DNA of 64,000 nucleotides from Variovorax sp. RA8 (GTDB lineage: Bacteria > Pseudomonadota > Gammaproteobacteria > Burkholderiales > Burkholderiaceae_C): positions 1 through 64,000 of the forward strand of contig NZ_LR594665.1 of assembly GCF_901827175.1 (NCBI RefSeq). Direction: 5' to 3'. Of the stretch, positions 1-7,401 are shown one piece after another (position 1 is the first letter of the stretch; every line of letters starts with the position of its first letter). The notes beneath the pieces are model-generated. The model was not told where the DNA came from, made no database searches, and saw only the letters and a program-made list of their open reading frames with translations. The position numbers and the translations under genes are program-made.

Positions 1-774
1 ATGAAAACCCTGGTCGTCGCTCAACAGAAAGGCGGAGTCGGGAAGACTTCGAGTGTTGTTCACCTGGCGTTCGACTTCCTGGAGCGTGGCCTTCGCGTTG
101 CCGTAATCGACCTGGACACGCAAGCCAATGCCTCCTTCACCCTGGCGCAGTACAAGATCGAGGCTCGGGCGAGCGGTTTCTTTGGTCCGGTGCCGGCCGA
201 TGGCTGGCGAGGCGCAGCCGCGGCCGATAGCGACGGCGCACGCCTGGCCCTGATCGAAGCAGATCCCGAGCTGGCCAATGCCGTTTTTCTGCCGCTGGAC
301 AAGGCCAAGCAGAACCTGAAAGCCAACCTCAAGGCGCTGGCTGGCCAAGGGTTCGACGTGTGCCTGATCGACACGGCACCCGGCCTTGGCGTTGCCCTGG
401 TGGCCGCGCTCTACGCAGCCGATTGCGTGCTGTCCCCTATCGAGCTGGAGGCGTACAGCATTCAGGGCATCAAGATGATGCTGACCACGATCATGAACGT
501 CCGCAAGGAGAACGCCGGCCTGCAGTTCCTGGGCATGGTGCCGTCCAAGGTAGACGCGAGGAACCCGCGCCATGTGCGCCACCAGGTCGAGCTACAGGCG
601 GCCTATCCGAAGCTGATGGCGCCGGCCAGCATCGGCCTGCGCAGCAGCATTGCCGACGCCCTGGCGTCCGGGGTGCCCGTCTGGAAGATCAGGAAGACCG
701 CCGCCCGCAAGGCCACGCACGAAGTTCGCGCTTTGGCCGCCTATGTTTTTGAAAAGATGGAGATCGCGCAATGA
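1..774 (+). CDS. incC: IncC, ParA-type partition ATPase
   Basis: The 257-residue protein is a Walker-type ParA ATPase that positions plasmid copies together with KorB. The deviant Walker A motif KGGVGKT is at residues 10-16 and the family DLDTQAN segment follows near residue 38. The stop overlaps the korB start (ATGA), so the two are translationally coupled as in other IncP-1 plasmids. The window begins exactly at this ATG. In RK2 a longer IncC form starts upstream and overlaps korA, so this may be only the short form; what lies upstream cannot be seen. Confidence 0.95.
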   Translation: MKTLVVAQQKGGVGKTSSVVHLAFDFLERGLRVAVIDLDTQANASFTLAQYKIEARASGFFGPVPADGWRGAAAADSDGARLALIEADPELANAVFLPLDKAKQNLKANLKALAGQGFDVCLIDTAPGLGVALVAALYAADCVLSPIELEAYSIQGIKMMLTTIMNVRKENAGLQFLGMVPSKVDARNPRHVRHQVELQAAYPKLMAPASIGLRSSIADALASGVPVWKIRKTAARKATHEVRALAAYVFEKMEIAQ

Positions 775-1844
775 GCACCGCCGCAAACAAGAAGATTGCC
801 CCCAAGTCGAAGACGCCTGCAAAGGCCGCTCCCGAGGCCGAGGCGAAGCCGCAAGCCGGTGGGCTGGGCCTGGAGGGCATGGGCGACCTGTCGGCGCTCC
901 TGGCCGGCCCTACGGCCGCCGCGAACGGTGGCGGGCCGCTGGACCTGGACATGGGCCTGATTGATGAAGACCCGCACCAGCCGCGCACAGAGGACAACCC
1001 CGGTTTCTCCGACGAGAGCCTGGACGAGCTGGCCGCCTCGATCCGCCTCCGTGGCGTCAAGACCCCCATTTCCGTGCGCGACAACCCGGATGCGCCTGGT
1101 CGCTACCTCATCAACCACGGCGCGCGTCGCTTCCGTGGCTCGAAGCGAGCCGACAAGGCCACGATCCCCGGCTTCATCGACAACGACTACAACGAGGCCG
1201 ACCAGGTGGTGGAGAACCTGCAGCGCAATGAACTGACGGCCCGCGAGATTGCCGACTACATCGGCCGCGAGCTGGCGAAGGGAGTCAAGAAGGGCGAGAT
1301 TGCCAAGGCCATCAGCAAGTCGCCCGCCTTCGTGACGCAGCATGCCGCGCTGCTGGACTTGCCTGATCCCATTGCCGAGGCGTTCAACTCGGGCCGCGTC
1401 AAGGACGTTACCGTGGTCAACGAGCTGGTGACGGCGTTCAAGAAGAAGCCGCAGGAGGTCACGGACTGGCTGGAAGATGAGAACCAGGAAATCACGCGGG
1501 GTTCGGTCAAGCTGCTGCGCGAGTTTCTGGACGACAAGCGCAAGCACGAGGACGACGACCGCGATCCGAATACGGTAGACGTACTCACCGGAAAGACGGA
1601 CGCCGAAGCTGGCGACGGCGAGCAGGGTTCAGGTTCTGACTCCAAGAAGGAAGAGAAGGAGCCCGACCCCGACAAGCTGAAAAAGGCCATCGTCCAGGTG
1701 CAGCACAACGAACGCCCTGCCCGGCTGATCCTCAACCGTCGCCCACCGGCCGAGGGCTTCGCCTGGTTGAAGTACGAGGATGACGGCCAAGAGTTTGAAG
1801 CCAACTTGAGCAGCGTCACTCTGGTGGCCCTGCTGGAAGGCTAA
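771..1844 (+). CDS. korB: KorB, ParB-family partition protein and global repressor
   Basis: KorB is a 357-residue ParB-family DNA-binding protein that binds TTTAGCCGCTAAA sites, eight exact copies of which are in this window. Visible features are the ParB-type DEDPHQPR box near residues 65-72, the conserved NLQRNELTAREIADYI segment leading into a helix-turn-helix at about residues 155-195, an acidic linker (about 260-305) and a small C-terminal domain of the kind that dimerises in RK2 KorB. It overlaps incC by four bases and is followed by a strong terminator. It acts both as the centromere-binding protein and as repressor of the trb, trfA, kfr and tra promoters. Confidence 0.96.
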   Translation: MSTAANKKIAPKSKTPAKAAPEAEAKPQAGGLGLEGMGDLSALLAGPTAAANGGGPLDLDMGLIDEDPHQPRTEDNPGFSDESLDELAASIRLRGVKTPISVRDNPDAPGRYLINHGARRFRGSKRADKATIPGFIDNDYNEADQVVENLQRNELTAREIADYIGRELAKGVKKGEIAKAISKSPAFVTQHAALLDLPDPIAEAFNSGRVKDVTVVNELVTAFKKKPQEVTDWLEDENQEITRGSVKLLREFLDDKRKHEDDDRDPNTVDVLTGKTDAEAGDGEQGSGSDSKKEEKEPDPDKLKKAIVQVQHNERPARLILNRRPPAEGFAWLKYEDDGQEFEANLSSVTLVALLEG

Positions 1845-1900
1845 ACCAAGCCCTGATTCCCCCGCAGGGCCGCGCCCAGGCCCACGCCGCACCCCACAAG

Positions 1901-1928
1901 CCCGCCCGCTCCCGGCGGGTTTTTTTTC
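1901..1928 (+). terminator. Rho-independent terminator of the incC-korB operon
   Basis: A perfect CCCGCC/GGCGGG stem (1901-1906 with 1914-1919) is followed by an uninterrupted run of T. It lies about 55 bases after the korB stop and just before the kfrA operators. Confidence 0.85.
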
Positions 1929-1938
1929 GTCCCACGGT

Positions 1939-1951
1939 TTTAGCCGCTAAA
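1939..1951. promoter_or_regulatory. KorB operator OB upstream of kfrA
   Basis: Exact TTTAGCCGCTAAA, the 13 bp IncP-1 KorB operator. It lies just upstream of a KorA operator and the kfrA promoter. Confidence 0.92.
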
Positions 1952-1955
1952 AAAA

Positions 1956-1967
1956 GTTTAGCTAAAC
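1956..1967. promoter_or_regulatory. KorA operator OA upstream of kfrA
   Basis: Exact palindrome GTTTAGCTAAAC, the IncP-1 KorA operator. It sits 4 bp after the KorB site and immediately before the kfrA -35 box. korA itself is not in the window. Confidence 0.9.
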
Positions 1968-1969
1968 GC

Positions 1970-1998
1970 TTGACAGGTAAGAATAATAATAATAATAT
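1970..1998 (+). promoter_or_regulatory. kfrA promoter with (AAT)5 spacer
   Basis: A consensus -35 box TTGACA at 1970-1975 is followed 17 bp later by TAATAT at 1993-1998. Five AAT repeats (1982-1996) fill the spacer and run into the -10. Beyond it, an AT-rich imperfect inverted repeat (aataat...attatt type, to about 2016) could be the KfrA autoregulatory site; that role is inferred from RK2 and R751. Confidence 0.75.
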
Positions 1999-2038
1999 AA
2001 CTCTTATTATCGTATTACTCAACCCGGAGCCGCGCACC

Positions 2039-3055
2039 ATGGAACTTGCCAAAGACACCCGCGACCGCATCTTTGCCGCCGCTGATTCGCTCTACGAGCA
2101 GGCCGGCCGGGCCGCCTTTCCCACGGTCGATGCCGTGCGGAAGGTCGCCCGCGTCAACATGAACGACGCCAGCGCTGGCATGAAGGAATGGCGGCGTGCG
2201 CAGACCGCCCAGGCGGCCCCGGTGGCCGTCCAGGTGCCCGAGGCCGTTCAGCAGGCCAGCAGCGCCGCGCTGGCGTCCTTGTGGAAGGAGGCCCAGGAGC
2301 TGGCGAACGAGTCCCTTCGGGCTGCGCAAGCGGGCTGGGACGCGGAGCGCATCGAGGCCGAGACGCTGAACAAACAGATGGCCGACGCCTACGAGTCGCA
2401 GGCGGCCGAGCTGGAGGCGGCGCAGGGCCGCATTGCCGAGCTGGAGGCGGCGGCTCGCCAGGCGGCCGAGCTGGCCGAGGCGAGCCGGCAGCAGATCGAG
2501 GAAGGGCATACCGCCCTGCTGGGCATGCAGCAGCGGGCCGCCGTGGCCGAGGGCCGGGCCGAAGAAATTGAGCGTCGGGCGGGTGAGCTGCGCGCCGAAC
2601 TCGATCACGCGCACGCCGAGGCCGAGACTGCCGCCGCCCAGGCCAAGGCCACGGCCGATAGCCTGCGCACCGAACGCGACAAGGTGCAGCAGCGCCAGGA
2701 GCTGGCCGAGGCCGAAGGCGTCAAGCTGGCCGACCAACTACGCCAGGCTCAGGTCCAGGTCGAGGCGTTGCGGAGCGAGCTGGCCGGCGTCAAGGCCCGT
2801 GCGGAGTCCCAGGCAGAGGCGCACCAGGAGCAGCGCAAGACGGCCGCCCAGGAAGCGGCGCGCATGGTCGAGCGCTTCACTGGTGCCCAGGCCGAGCGCG
2901 ACCAGGCGCAGCGGGACGCGGCTGCGGCGCGGGAAGAGGCGGCAGGGCTGCGCGGCCAGCTCGAAGCCTTCAAGGAGCAGCACACGCAATTGATGGCCGC
3001 ATTCCGAGACTCGGAAAAAGCCGATAAGGCCGTTTCACGTACCAAAAAGGACTGA
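2039..3055 (+). CDS. kfrA: KfrA, alpha-helical DNA-binding regulator
   Basis: A 338-residue protein with an N-terminal DNA-binding domain (about residues 1-85, including the AGRAAFPTVDAVRKVARVNM segment typical of KfrA) and a very long coiled coil from about residue 90 to the end, rich in Ala, Glu, Gln and Arg. In other IncP-1 plasmids KfrA represses its own promoter and aids stable maintenance. The ATG at 2039 was chosen because it follows a purine-rich site and starts the conserved domain; the upstream in-frame extension would translate the AAT repeats of the promoter. Confidence 0.9.
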   Translation: MELAKDTRDRIFAAADSLYEQAGRAAFPTVDAVRKVARVNMNDASAGMKEWRRAQTAQAAPVAVQVPEAVQQASSAALASLWKEAQELANESLRAAQAGWDAERIEAETLNKQMADAYESQAAELEAAQGRIAELEAAARQAAELAEASRQQIEEGHTALLGMQQRAAVAEGRAEEIERRAGELRAELDHAHAEAETAAAQAKATADSLRTERDKVQQRQELAEAEGVKLADQLRQAQVQVEALRSELAGVKARAESQAEAHQEQRKTAAQEAARMVERFTGAQAERDQAQRDAAAAREEAAGLRGQLEAFKEQHTQLMAAFRDSEKADKAVSRTKKD

Positions 3056-3119
3056 TATTTCGGGGGTTTTGCGCTAAAATGGCATGTTGTTTGGCAGCTA
3101 CATCCGAGGGGCAAAAATC

Positions 3120-3308
3120 ATGATCGCAGAGCAGGAACAGACCGAGCGCCGCGCCGTGGTGCAAAGCGCCCTTGCGAGCCAGCGCATCGAGGGCTTAGAG
3201 CCCGATGCGCAGGCCGTGGCCGACGCCGAGCGCTGGGCGCGTGGCGAGATGACCATCGGTGCCGCCGTGGACCAGTACAAGGCGCGCATGCGGCTAGAAA
3301 TGGCATGA
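3120..3308 (+). CDS. VbhA-like antitoxin of a Fic toxin
   Basis: A 62-residue acidic helical protein directly upstream of fic. It carries the family's inhibitory signature SxxxEG (SQRIEG, near residues 18-23), which in class I Fic antitoxins blocks ATP binding by the toxin. Its stop overlaps the fic start (ATGA), so translation is coupled, as usual for antitoxin-toxin pairs. The ATG at 3120 follows a GAGGGG ribosome site; the upstream in-frame ATG is less plausible. Function is inferred from context and motif. Confidence 0.82.
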   Translation: MIAEQEQTERRAVVQSALASQRIEGLEPDAQAVADAERWARGEMTIGAAVDQYKARMRLEMA

Positions 3309-3913
3309 AATACGCCGGGGATCGCGGCGATCCTTACCTGGACAGCGAAACGGGTGTTCTCCGCAATCTCCTTGGAATCAAGGAACAGGGTGGACTCGAT
3401 AAAGCCGAATCCACCCTTTCCTTTTTGCGGGCCAGCGAATTGCGCGAGCAGCCCGTTAAAGGCAAATTCGATTTAGCGCACCTGCAGCGAATTCACAAGC
3501 GCCTTTTTGGCGACGTGTACGACTGGGCGGGCCAAATCCGCCAGGTCGAAATCTCGAAAGGCAGCACCATGTTTGCCCGGCAGGTTGCGATCCAGAGCGC
3601 GGCGCAGCAGCTCTTTGGGCAGCTTGCCAAGGAACAGCTCTTGCGCGGCCTCGATGCCGACGAGTTCAGCAAGCGGGCCGGCCACTATCTCGGGGAAATC
3701 AACGTGCTTCATCCCTTCCGTGAAGGGAACGGCAGGACGCAGCGTGAGTTCATCGGGCAACTGGCCCAGCAGGCGGGCCACAGGATCGACTGGAGCGGGG
3801 TCAGTCAGGCCAGCATGACCCAGGCGTCAATCGAGGCCTACAACGGCGACTCAAGCGGTATGGCTGGCCTTATTCGCGCTGGCATGCCAGACCAGCTTTT
3901 TTTTAACCCATGA
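3305..3913 (+). CDS. fic: Fic-domain AMP transferase toxin
   Basis: The 202-residue protein is a Fic enzyme, a family that transfers AMP from ATP to target proteins; bacterial FicT toxins hit gyrase or topoisomerase IV. The catalytic loop HPFREGNGR is complete at residues 136-144, including the catalytic His and both glycines. No inhibitory alpha-helix is obvious within the protein, consistent with a separate antitoxin encoded upstream. The pair sits between kfrA and kfrB, where RK2 has no such genes, so it is an insertion into the kfr operon or a lineage-specific module. The target is unknown. Confidence 0.9.
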   Translation: MKYAGDRGDPYLDSETGVLRNLLGIKEQGGLDKAESTLSFLRASELREQPVKGKFDLAHLQRIHKRLFGDVYDWAGQIRQVEISKGSTMFARQVAIQSAAQQLFGQLAKEQLLRGLDADEFSKRAGHYLGEINVLHPFREGNGRTQREFIGQLAQQAGHRIDWSGVSQASMTQASIEAYNGDSSGMAGLIRAGMPDQLFFNP

Positions 3914-3929
3914 GTCTAGGAGTATTGGA

Positions 3930-4274
3930 ATGAAACAGCGCCTTCTTGTGATGAACGGGCAGAGGCTCGTTCAGAGCGAGCAGGGAGGACAGTGGGCCAC
4001 GGATAAGGTCGAAAAAGCCGGCCCGATCAAGCCGGGGATTTACAACATCCACCTATCCACCAAGGCCGACAAGAGCCAGAGCCACGATGGAGTGATCGTC
4101 CATGCCGACAAAGATCATGTGTATCAACAGGTCGGCAAACAGTTCGTCCAGCATGACCGGACGAATTTCGATAAAGTACCTGAAATCGGGAGCAATTCCA
4201 GCATCAAATACGATGGTGACAAGGCGCAAGTCGCCCCGTCATCCATCAAGCTGGGGCGAGGGTTGTCCCGATGA
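3930..4274 (+). CDS. kfrB: KfrB-domain protein
   Basis: A 114-residue protein whose central part (HDGVIVHADKDHVYQQVG, about residues 52-70) matches the KfrB domain, also known at the ends of some plasmid relaxases. It lies in the normal kfrB place between kfrA and kfrC but is short compared with RK2 KfrB and consists mainly of the one domain. It is thought to bridge KfrA and KfrC in plasmid maintenance. A good ribosome site (AGGAG) precedes the ATG. Confidence 0.75.
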   Translation: MKQRLLVMNGQRLVQSEQGGQWATDKVEKAGPIKPGIYNIHLSTKADKSQSHDGVIVHADKDHVYQQVGKQFVQHDRTNFDKVPEIGSNSSIKYDGDKAQVAPSSIKLGRGLSR

Positions 4275-4277
4275 AGC

Positions 4278-4290
4278 TTTAGCCGCTAAA
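4278..4290. promoter_or_regulatory. KorB operator OB before kfrC
   Basis: Exact TTTAGCCGCTAAA in the 30 bp gap between kfrB and kfrC, overlapping the kfrC translation-initiation region. Confidence 0.9.
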
Positions 4291-4304
4291 AAGGAGCCAA
4301 GGCC

Positions 4305-4955
4305 ATGAGCATTCCCAGGGAGCGACTGCAGCAGCAGACGCAGCAAACCGCCCGCGCCACGCTTGCCGGTGCCCGCCAGGCCGGCGCAGACGCAGAGGTT
4401 CAAGCCGACGCCCTGCAGGATCGCGCCCTGGAGGCCCAGGCCGAGCAAGCGGCCTTGCTTGAAGCCTCCCCCTTGGAGTCTCAATACAGCGCCGCTTTCG
4501 CGGCGCAGGTCGAGGCGAAGCACGACCAGGCGGAAAGGATCGAGGACCGGCTTGAAGACCTGATCGAGCGGCAAGAATCCCGGATGCAGCAGGCGCAGGC
4601 CAAGCAGCCGGGCATGCTTGCTTTGCCCTCGACCCGTGCCAAGTGGCAACAGCAGATGCAGCAGCAGCAAGCCACCTTGCAGCGCCTGCATGGACGGCTA
4701 GAAACCGTCCGTGAAATCAAGGAGGGCATGGGCATCCATTCCCCCCGCATCGAAGAGCTTGCCGCTCGAAAGCTGCGTGCTCAAGAGCCAGAGCTTGCCA
4801 GCGAATGGGCCGACATGCGCGAAGCGCAGCGCCGGCACGAAGCCCTGCAGCGCAAGGAAGAGCAGGAGAAAAAGCAGGCTCAGGACCGCGAGCGTCGAGA
4901 GCAGATCGAACGAACCGGCCGAGGCGTGCGGCTAGGGCTTTCGCAGGCGCGCTAG
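4305..4955 (+). CDS. kfrC: KfrC-like plasmid maintenance protein
   Basis: A 216-residue, highly charged, Gln-rich helical protein, predicted to be mostly coiled coil. Position after kfrB and composition match IncP-1 KfrC (upf54.4), which works with KfrA and KfrB in stable inheritance. No catalytic motif is visible. It ends just before a bidirectional terminator separating it from the converging traM-L-K operon. The start is supported by the ribosome site AAGGAG. Confidence 0.78.
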   Translation: MSIPRERLQQQTQQTARATLAGARQAGADAEVQADALQDRALEAQAEQAALLEASPLESQYSAAFAAQVEAKHDQAERIEDRLEDLIERQESRMQQAQAKQPGMLALPSTRAKWQQQMQQQQATLQRLHGRLETVREIKEGMGIHSPRIEELAARKLRAQEPELASEWADMREAQRRHEALQRKEEQEKKQAQDRERREQIERTGRGVRLGLSQAR

Positions 4956-4969
4956 CTGCGCCGCATCCC

Positions 4970-5003
4970 CAAAAAAAGAAGCCCGGCGATGCCGGGCTTT
5001 TTT
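4970..5003. terminator. Bidirectional terminator between kfrC and traM
   Basis: GCCCGGC/GCCGGGC stem (4981-4987 with 4991-4997) with T's on the right and an A-rich run on the left. It can serve both converging operons. Confidence 0.85.
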
Positions 5004-5025
5004 ATGCGCGCCTGCAGGCGCTGCG

Positions 5026-5466
5026 CTATCGCAGCGCTACCCACAACGCAACCGCCGCCGCCGCGAGCGTGATGCACGATGCAAGCACGTTCAGCAGGCC
5101 GATCCGCCGCGCATCCTTGACCTGGCCAGCGACACGGCCCAAGGCTGCATCGACCTCGGCGCGCACCGTGGCTGCCGTGCTCTTGGCGTTCTCCTGCATG
5201 GCCTTGTCCATCGCCCCTTTGCTTGCGGTCAGTGCCGCATTCAGGATGCGCTCGGCCTTGTCTTTGGCGTCCGTCCCCCAGCGGAGCGCCAGGGCCTCCA
5301 GCTCTTCCTTGTACTGATCGAGCTGGGCCTGTTGCGCCTTGGAGCTGTCCTGCATCAGCCGGTTGTTGATCGTCTGCAGGACCAGGATCGGATCATCACG
5401 CGAGACGGCTATGCCGTGCTTCGCGGCAATCTCCTTGATGAGTTCCTCTACCTGGTCGGCCATCAC
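5026..5466 (-). CDS. traM: TraM, conjugation auxiliary protein
   Basis: A 146-residue protein: a long helical, coiled-coil-like region (residues 1-120) followed by one hydrophobic C-terminal segment (about 125-143) that probably anchors it in the inner membrane. It overlaps traL by four bases and is the last gene of the leftward traK-L-M operon, as in other IncP-1 plasmids, where TraM boosts transfer. The biochemical role is not established from sequence. Confidence 0.85.
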   Translation of the reverse strand: MMADQVEELIKEIAAKHGIAVSRDDPILVLQTINNRLMQDSSKAQQAQLDQYKEELEALALRWGTDAKDKAERILNAALTASKGAMDKAMQENAKSTAATVRAEVDAALGRVAGQVKDARRIGLLNVLASCITLAAAAVALWVALR

Positions 5467-6188
5467 AGCACCGCTGCGCTATCGAGCTGGCCGAAGAGCT
5501 GGCCCTTCACGATCTTGAGCCGCTGCCTGGTCATGATCGTGAGGGAGTCCATCGCCAGGGCTTCATCGAACGTCAAACGTTCCTGCAGCATGTCGCTCAG
5601 ATCGCGGCCGTAGGTTTCTTCCTTGAGGGCTGGAATCGACACGATGGCCGAAACGCGGGCCTTGTTGGCCGTGTATGCCTTCAACTGTTCAAAGCCCTTA
5701 CCTTCGTGCTCAATCGGCCCCCAATACGGATTCAGCCACACCACGAAAATTGCTTCCGTGGGGAACTGGCTCACGAGCTGCGAAAAGCCGCTCACGGTGT
5801 CAAGAAGAGCCTGGCCGCCCGTGATGACCGTATGCACGACCAGTTCATGCCCCATGTCTGCCAGGAGTGCCGGCACCTGGTTGCTGATGAGGTAGTGCGA
5901 AAGCGGCACGAACGAGCTGGCCCCGTTGTCGATGATTACGTCATCCTTCGACGGCGCAACTAATTCGACCAAGGTATCGAAGTTGCGCGGGTTGATTTCG
6001 TCGCCTTCCATGATCTGGAGGCGCTTCACCCCGAGGGCTTTGTAGCCGGCGAACGTGGCGTTCACCGGGTCCGTGTCGATGCAGAGTGGCTTCTGACCCT
6101 TGCTTGCCTTGTACTGTGCCAAGGTGGCCGCGATGAACGACTTGCCCACCCCGCCCTTGCCTTGCAGAACCATGTGAATTTTCGCCAT
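5463..6188 (-). CDS. traL: TraL, ParA-like ATPase of the leader operon
   Basis: A 241-residue P-loop ATPase of the MinD/ParA superfamily; the deviant Walker A GKGGVGKS is at about residues 10-17. It is embedded between traK and traM with one-base and four-base overlaps, the standard IncP-1 arrangement. In RK2 it is an accessory transfer protein. Its partner is not visible. Confidence 0.88.
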   Translation of the reverse strand: MAKIHMVLQGKGGVGKSFIAATLAQYKASKGQKPLCIDTDPVNATFAGYKALGVKRLQIMEGDEINPRNFDTLVELVAPSKDDVIIDNGASSFVPLSHYLISNQVPALLADMGHELVVHTVITGGQALLDTVSGFSQLVSQFPTEAIFVVWLNPYWGPIEHEGKGFEQLKAYTANKARVSAIVSIPALKEETYGRDLSDMLQERLTFDEALAMDSLTIMTRQRLKIVKGQLFGQLDSAAVL

Positions 6189-6586
6189 TACAGTAAATCC
6201 TCTTTTTTCGGTTGAGAGTCAAATTTGAAGCCGGCCGGAGCTGGCGCTGACTTCGTTGGTTGTTGCGGCCGTGGTGCAGCGGTCTTGCCTGCAGCGGGTG
6301 GACGTGGCGGGTCTGGTGGCGTCGATGGCTGGCCGTCTACCACCGCAGGAGGCCGGCCCTTGATGTGCCGGCGTACATGCTTCAAGAAGGTTTCGTAGCG
6401 ATACGGGATCTTCCCCTTCTCGTGCAGATGCTCCCAGATCGTTAGAAGCGAATAGCCGGCCGCGATTGCGTCCTGCACGTCGCTCTTGAGGGCCAAGAAC
6501 GCCACCACGTTCTTGTCCTGTCTCGGCCTGGTTGCTTCGCGTTTTTTCACCCATTCGGCCAGCTCTTCGGGGTAGCTCTTCGGCAT
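6188..6586 (-). CDS. traK: TraK, oriT-binding protein
   Basis: A 132-residue basic protein. The N-terminal 60 residues resemble RK2 TraK (PEELAEWVKKREA...), which wraps the intrinsically bent DNA beside oriT and stimulates relaxosome formation. The C-terminal half is Pro-rich and probably disordered. It is the first gene of the leftward operon, transcribed away from oriT. Confidence 0.88.
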   Translation of the reverse strand: MPKSYPEELAEWVKKREATRPRQDKNVVAFLALKSDVQDAIAAGYSLLTIWEHLHEKGKIPYRYETFLKHVRRHIKGRPPAVVDGQPSTPPDPPRPPAAGKTAAPRPQQPTKSAPAPAGFKFDSQPKKEDLL

Positions 6587-6599
6587 CGTTCGTTTTCCA

Positions 6600-6977
6600 T
6601 GTCGTTCCTATTGCGTACAACTCTAGCACTGCGTTAGATCGCAAAAAGATCGCTGTTACAGCGCTGTCAATGTGCTGACAGTGCGCTGAAACAAGGCGAT
6701 TGAGGCTGATTATAGGCATCCTATGCGCTTTTTCGCTATATCGGTTAGCTTTCAGCGCAATAACAGCGGTTAAATGCGGCGCGGTGGTGTATGCTTTCCT
6801 TGGTGTTCATACCGCCGAAAGGCGGGCAGGATAGGTGAAGTTAGCTAACCGGAAAGCCGGTTATCTATCTTCACTATCCCCTTATTCGCACTTCGTGCTC
6901 AACGGGGAATCCTGCTCTGCGAGGCTGACGGCTACCGCCGTCTGAGGTGCGCGGCTTTAGCCGCTAAAGAGAGGCCA
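6600..6977. other. oriT: oriT region with nic site
   Basis: The 390 bp between traK and traJ matches the IncP-1 origin of transfer. The minus strand reads TATCCTGCCCGCC with the expected nick after TATCCTG (between 6827 and 6826). Beside it is the inverted repeat GGTGAAG...CTTCAC (6834-6873) where TraJ would bind, followed by the conserved stretch around TTATTCGCACTTCGTGC (6883-6899). The part next to traK (6600-6780) is rich in repeated gctg and tcag motifs, fitting the bent TraK-binding DNA. Divergent promoters for traK and traJ must lie here. Confidence 0.9.
6956..6968. promoter_or_regulatory. KorB operator OB before traJ
   Basis: Exact TTTAGCCGCTAAA ten bases before the traJ start, at the edge of oriT. 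Confidence 0.9.
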
Positions 6978-7367
6978 ATGGCAAAGACAAGAAACAGCGA
7001 CGATCCGCGAATGCCGACCCGCAAAGCGGGCCGGCATTTGCGCGTCCCCGTGCTTCCCGACGAGGAAGCCGAAATCAAACGACTGGCGGCTTCGGTCGGG
7101 CTTCCCGTGGCGGCGTACCTGCGGAACGTGGGTCTTGGCTACCAGGTGCCCGGCATCCTGGACAACAAGCGAGTTGAAGAACTTGCTCGCATCAATGGCG
7201 ACCTTGGGCGGCTGGGTGGGCTGCTGAAGCTGTGGCTCACCGATGACGTGAGGACGCTCCAGTTTGGAGAGACGACCATCCTCGCCCTGTTGTCGAGGAT
7301 CGAATCCACGCAGGACCGCATGCACGAGGTCATGCAGGAGGTTGTCACTCCAAGGGTGAAGCGATGA
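6978..7367 (+). CDS. traJ: TraJ, oriT recognition protein
   Basis: A 129-residue basic protein with a ribbon-helix-helix-like N-terminus (RHLRVPVLPDEEAEIKRLA, about residues 18-36) of the MobC/TraJ class. It binds the inverted repeat at oriT and recruits TraI. Position between oriT and traI, and the preceding ribosome site GAGAGG, agree with RK2 traJ. Confidence 0.92.
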   Translation: MAKTRNSDDPRMPTRKAGRHLRVPVLPDEEAEIKRLAASVGLPVAAYLRNVGLGYQVPGILDNKRVEELARINGDLGRLGGLLKLWLTDDVRTLQFGETTILALLSRIESTQDRMHEVMQEVVTPRVKR

Positions 7368-7371
7368 GCCC

Positions 7372-7384
7372 TTTAGCCGCTAAA
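7372..7384. promoter_or_regulatory. KorB operator OB between traJ and traI
   Basis: Exact TTTAGCCGCTAAA in the 34 bp traJ-traI gap. Confidence 0.9.
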
Positions 7385-7401
7385 AATTGCGGGGGGTGGC
7401 C

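Noticed and set aside
6834..6850. KorA operator in oriT (GTTAGCTAAC)
   Set aside because: It has only the inner core TTAGCTAA and lacks the outer T/A pairs of GTTTAGCTAAAC; it lies in the TraJ-binding stretch next to nic.
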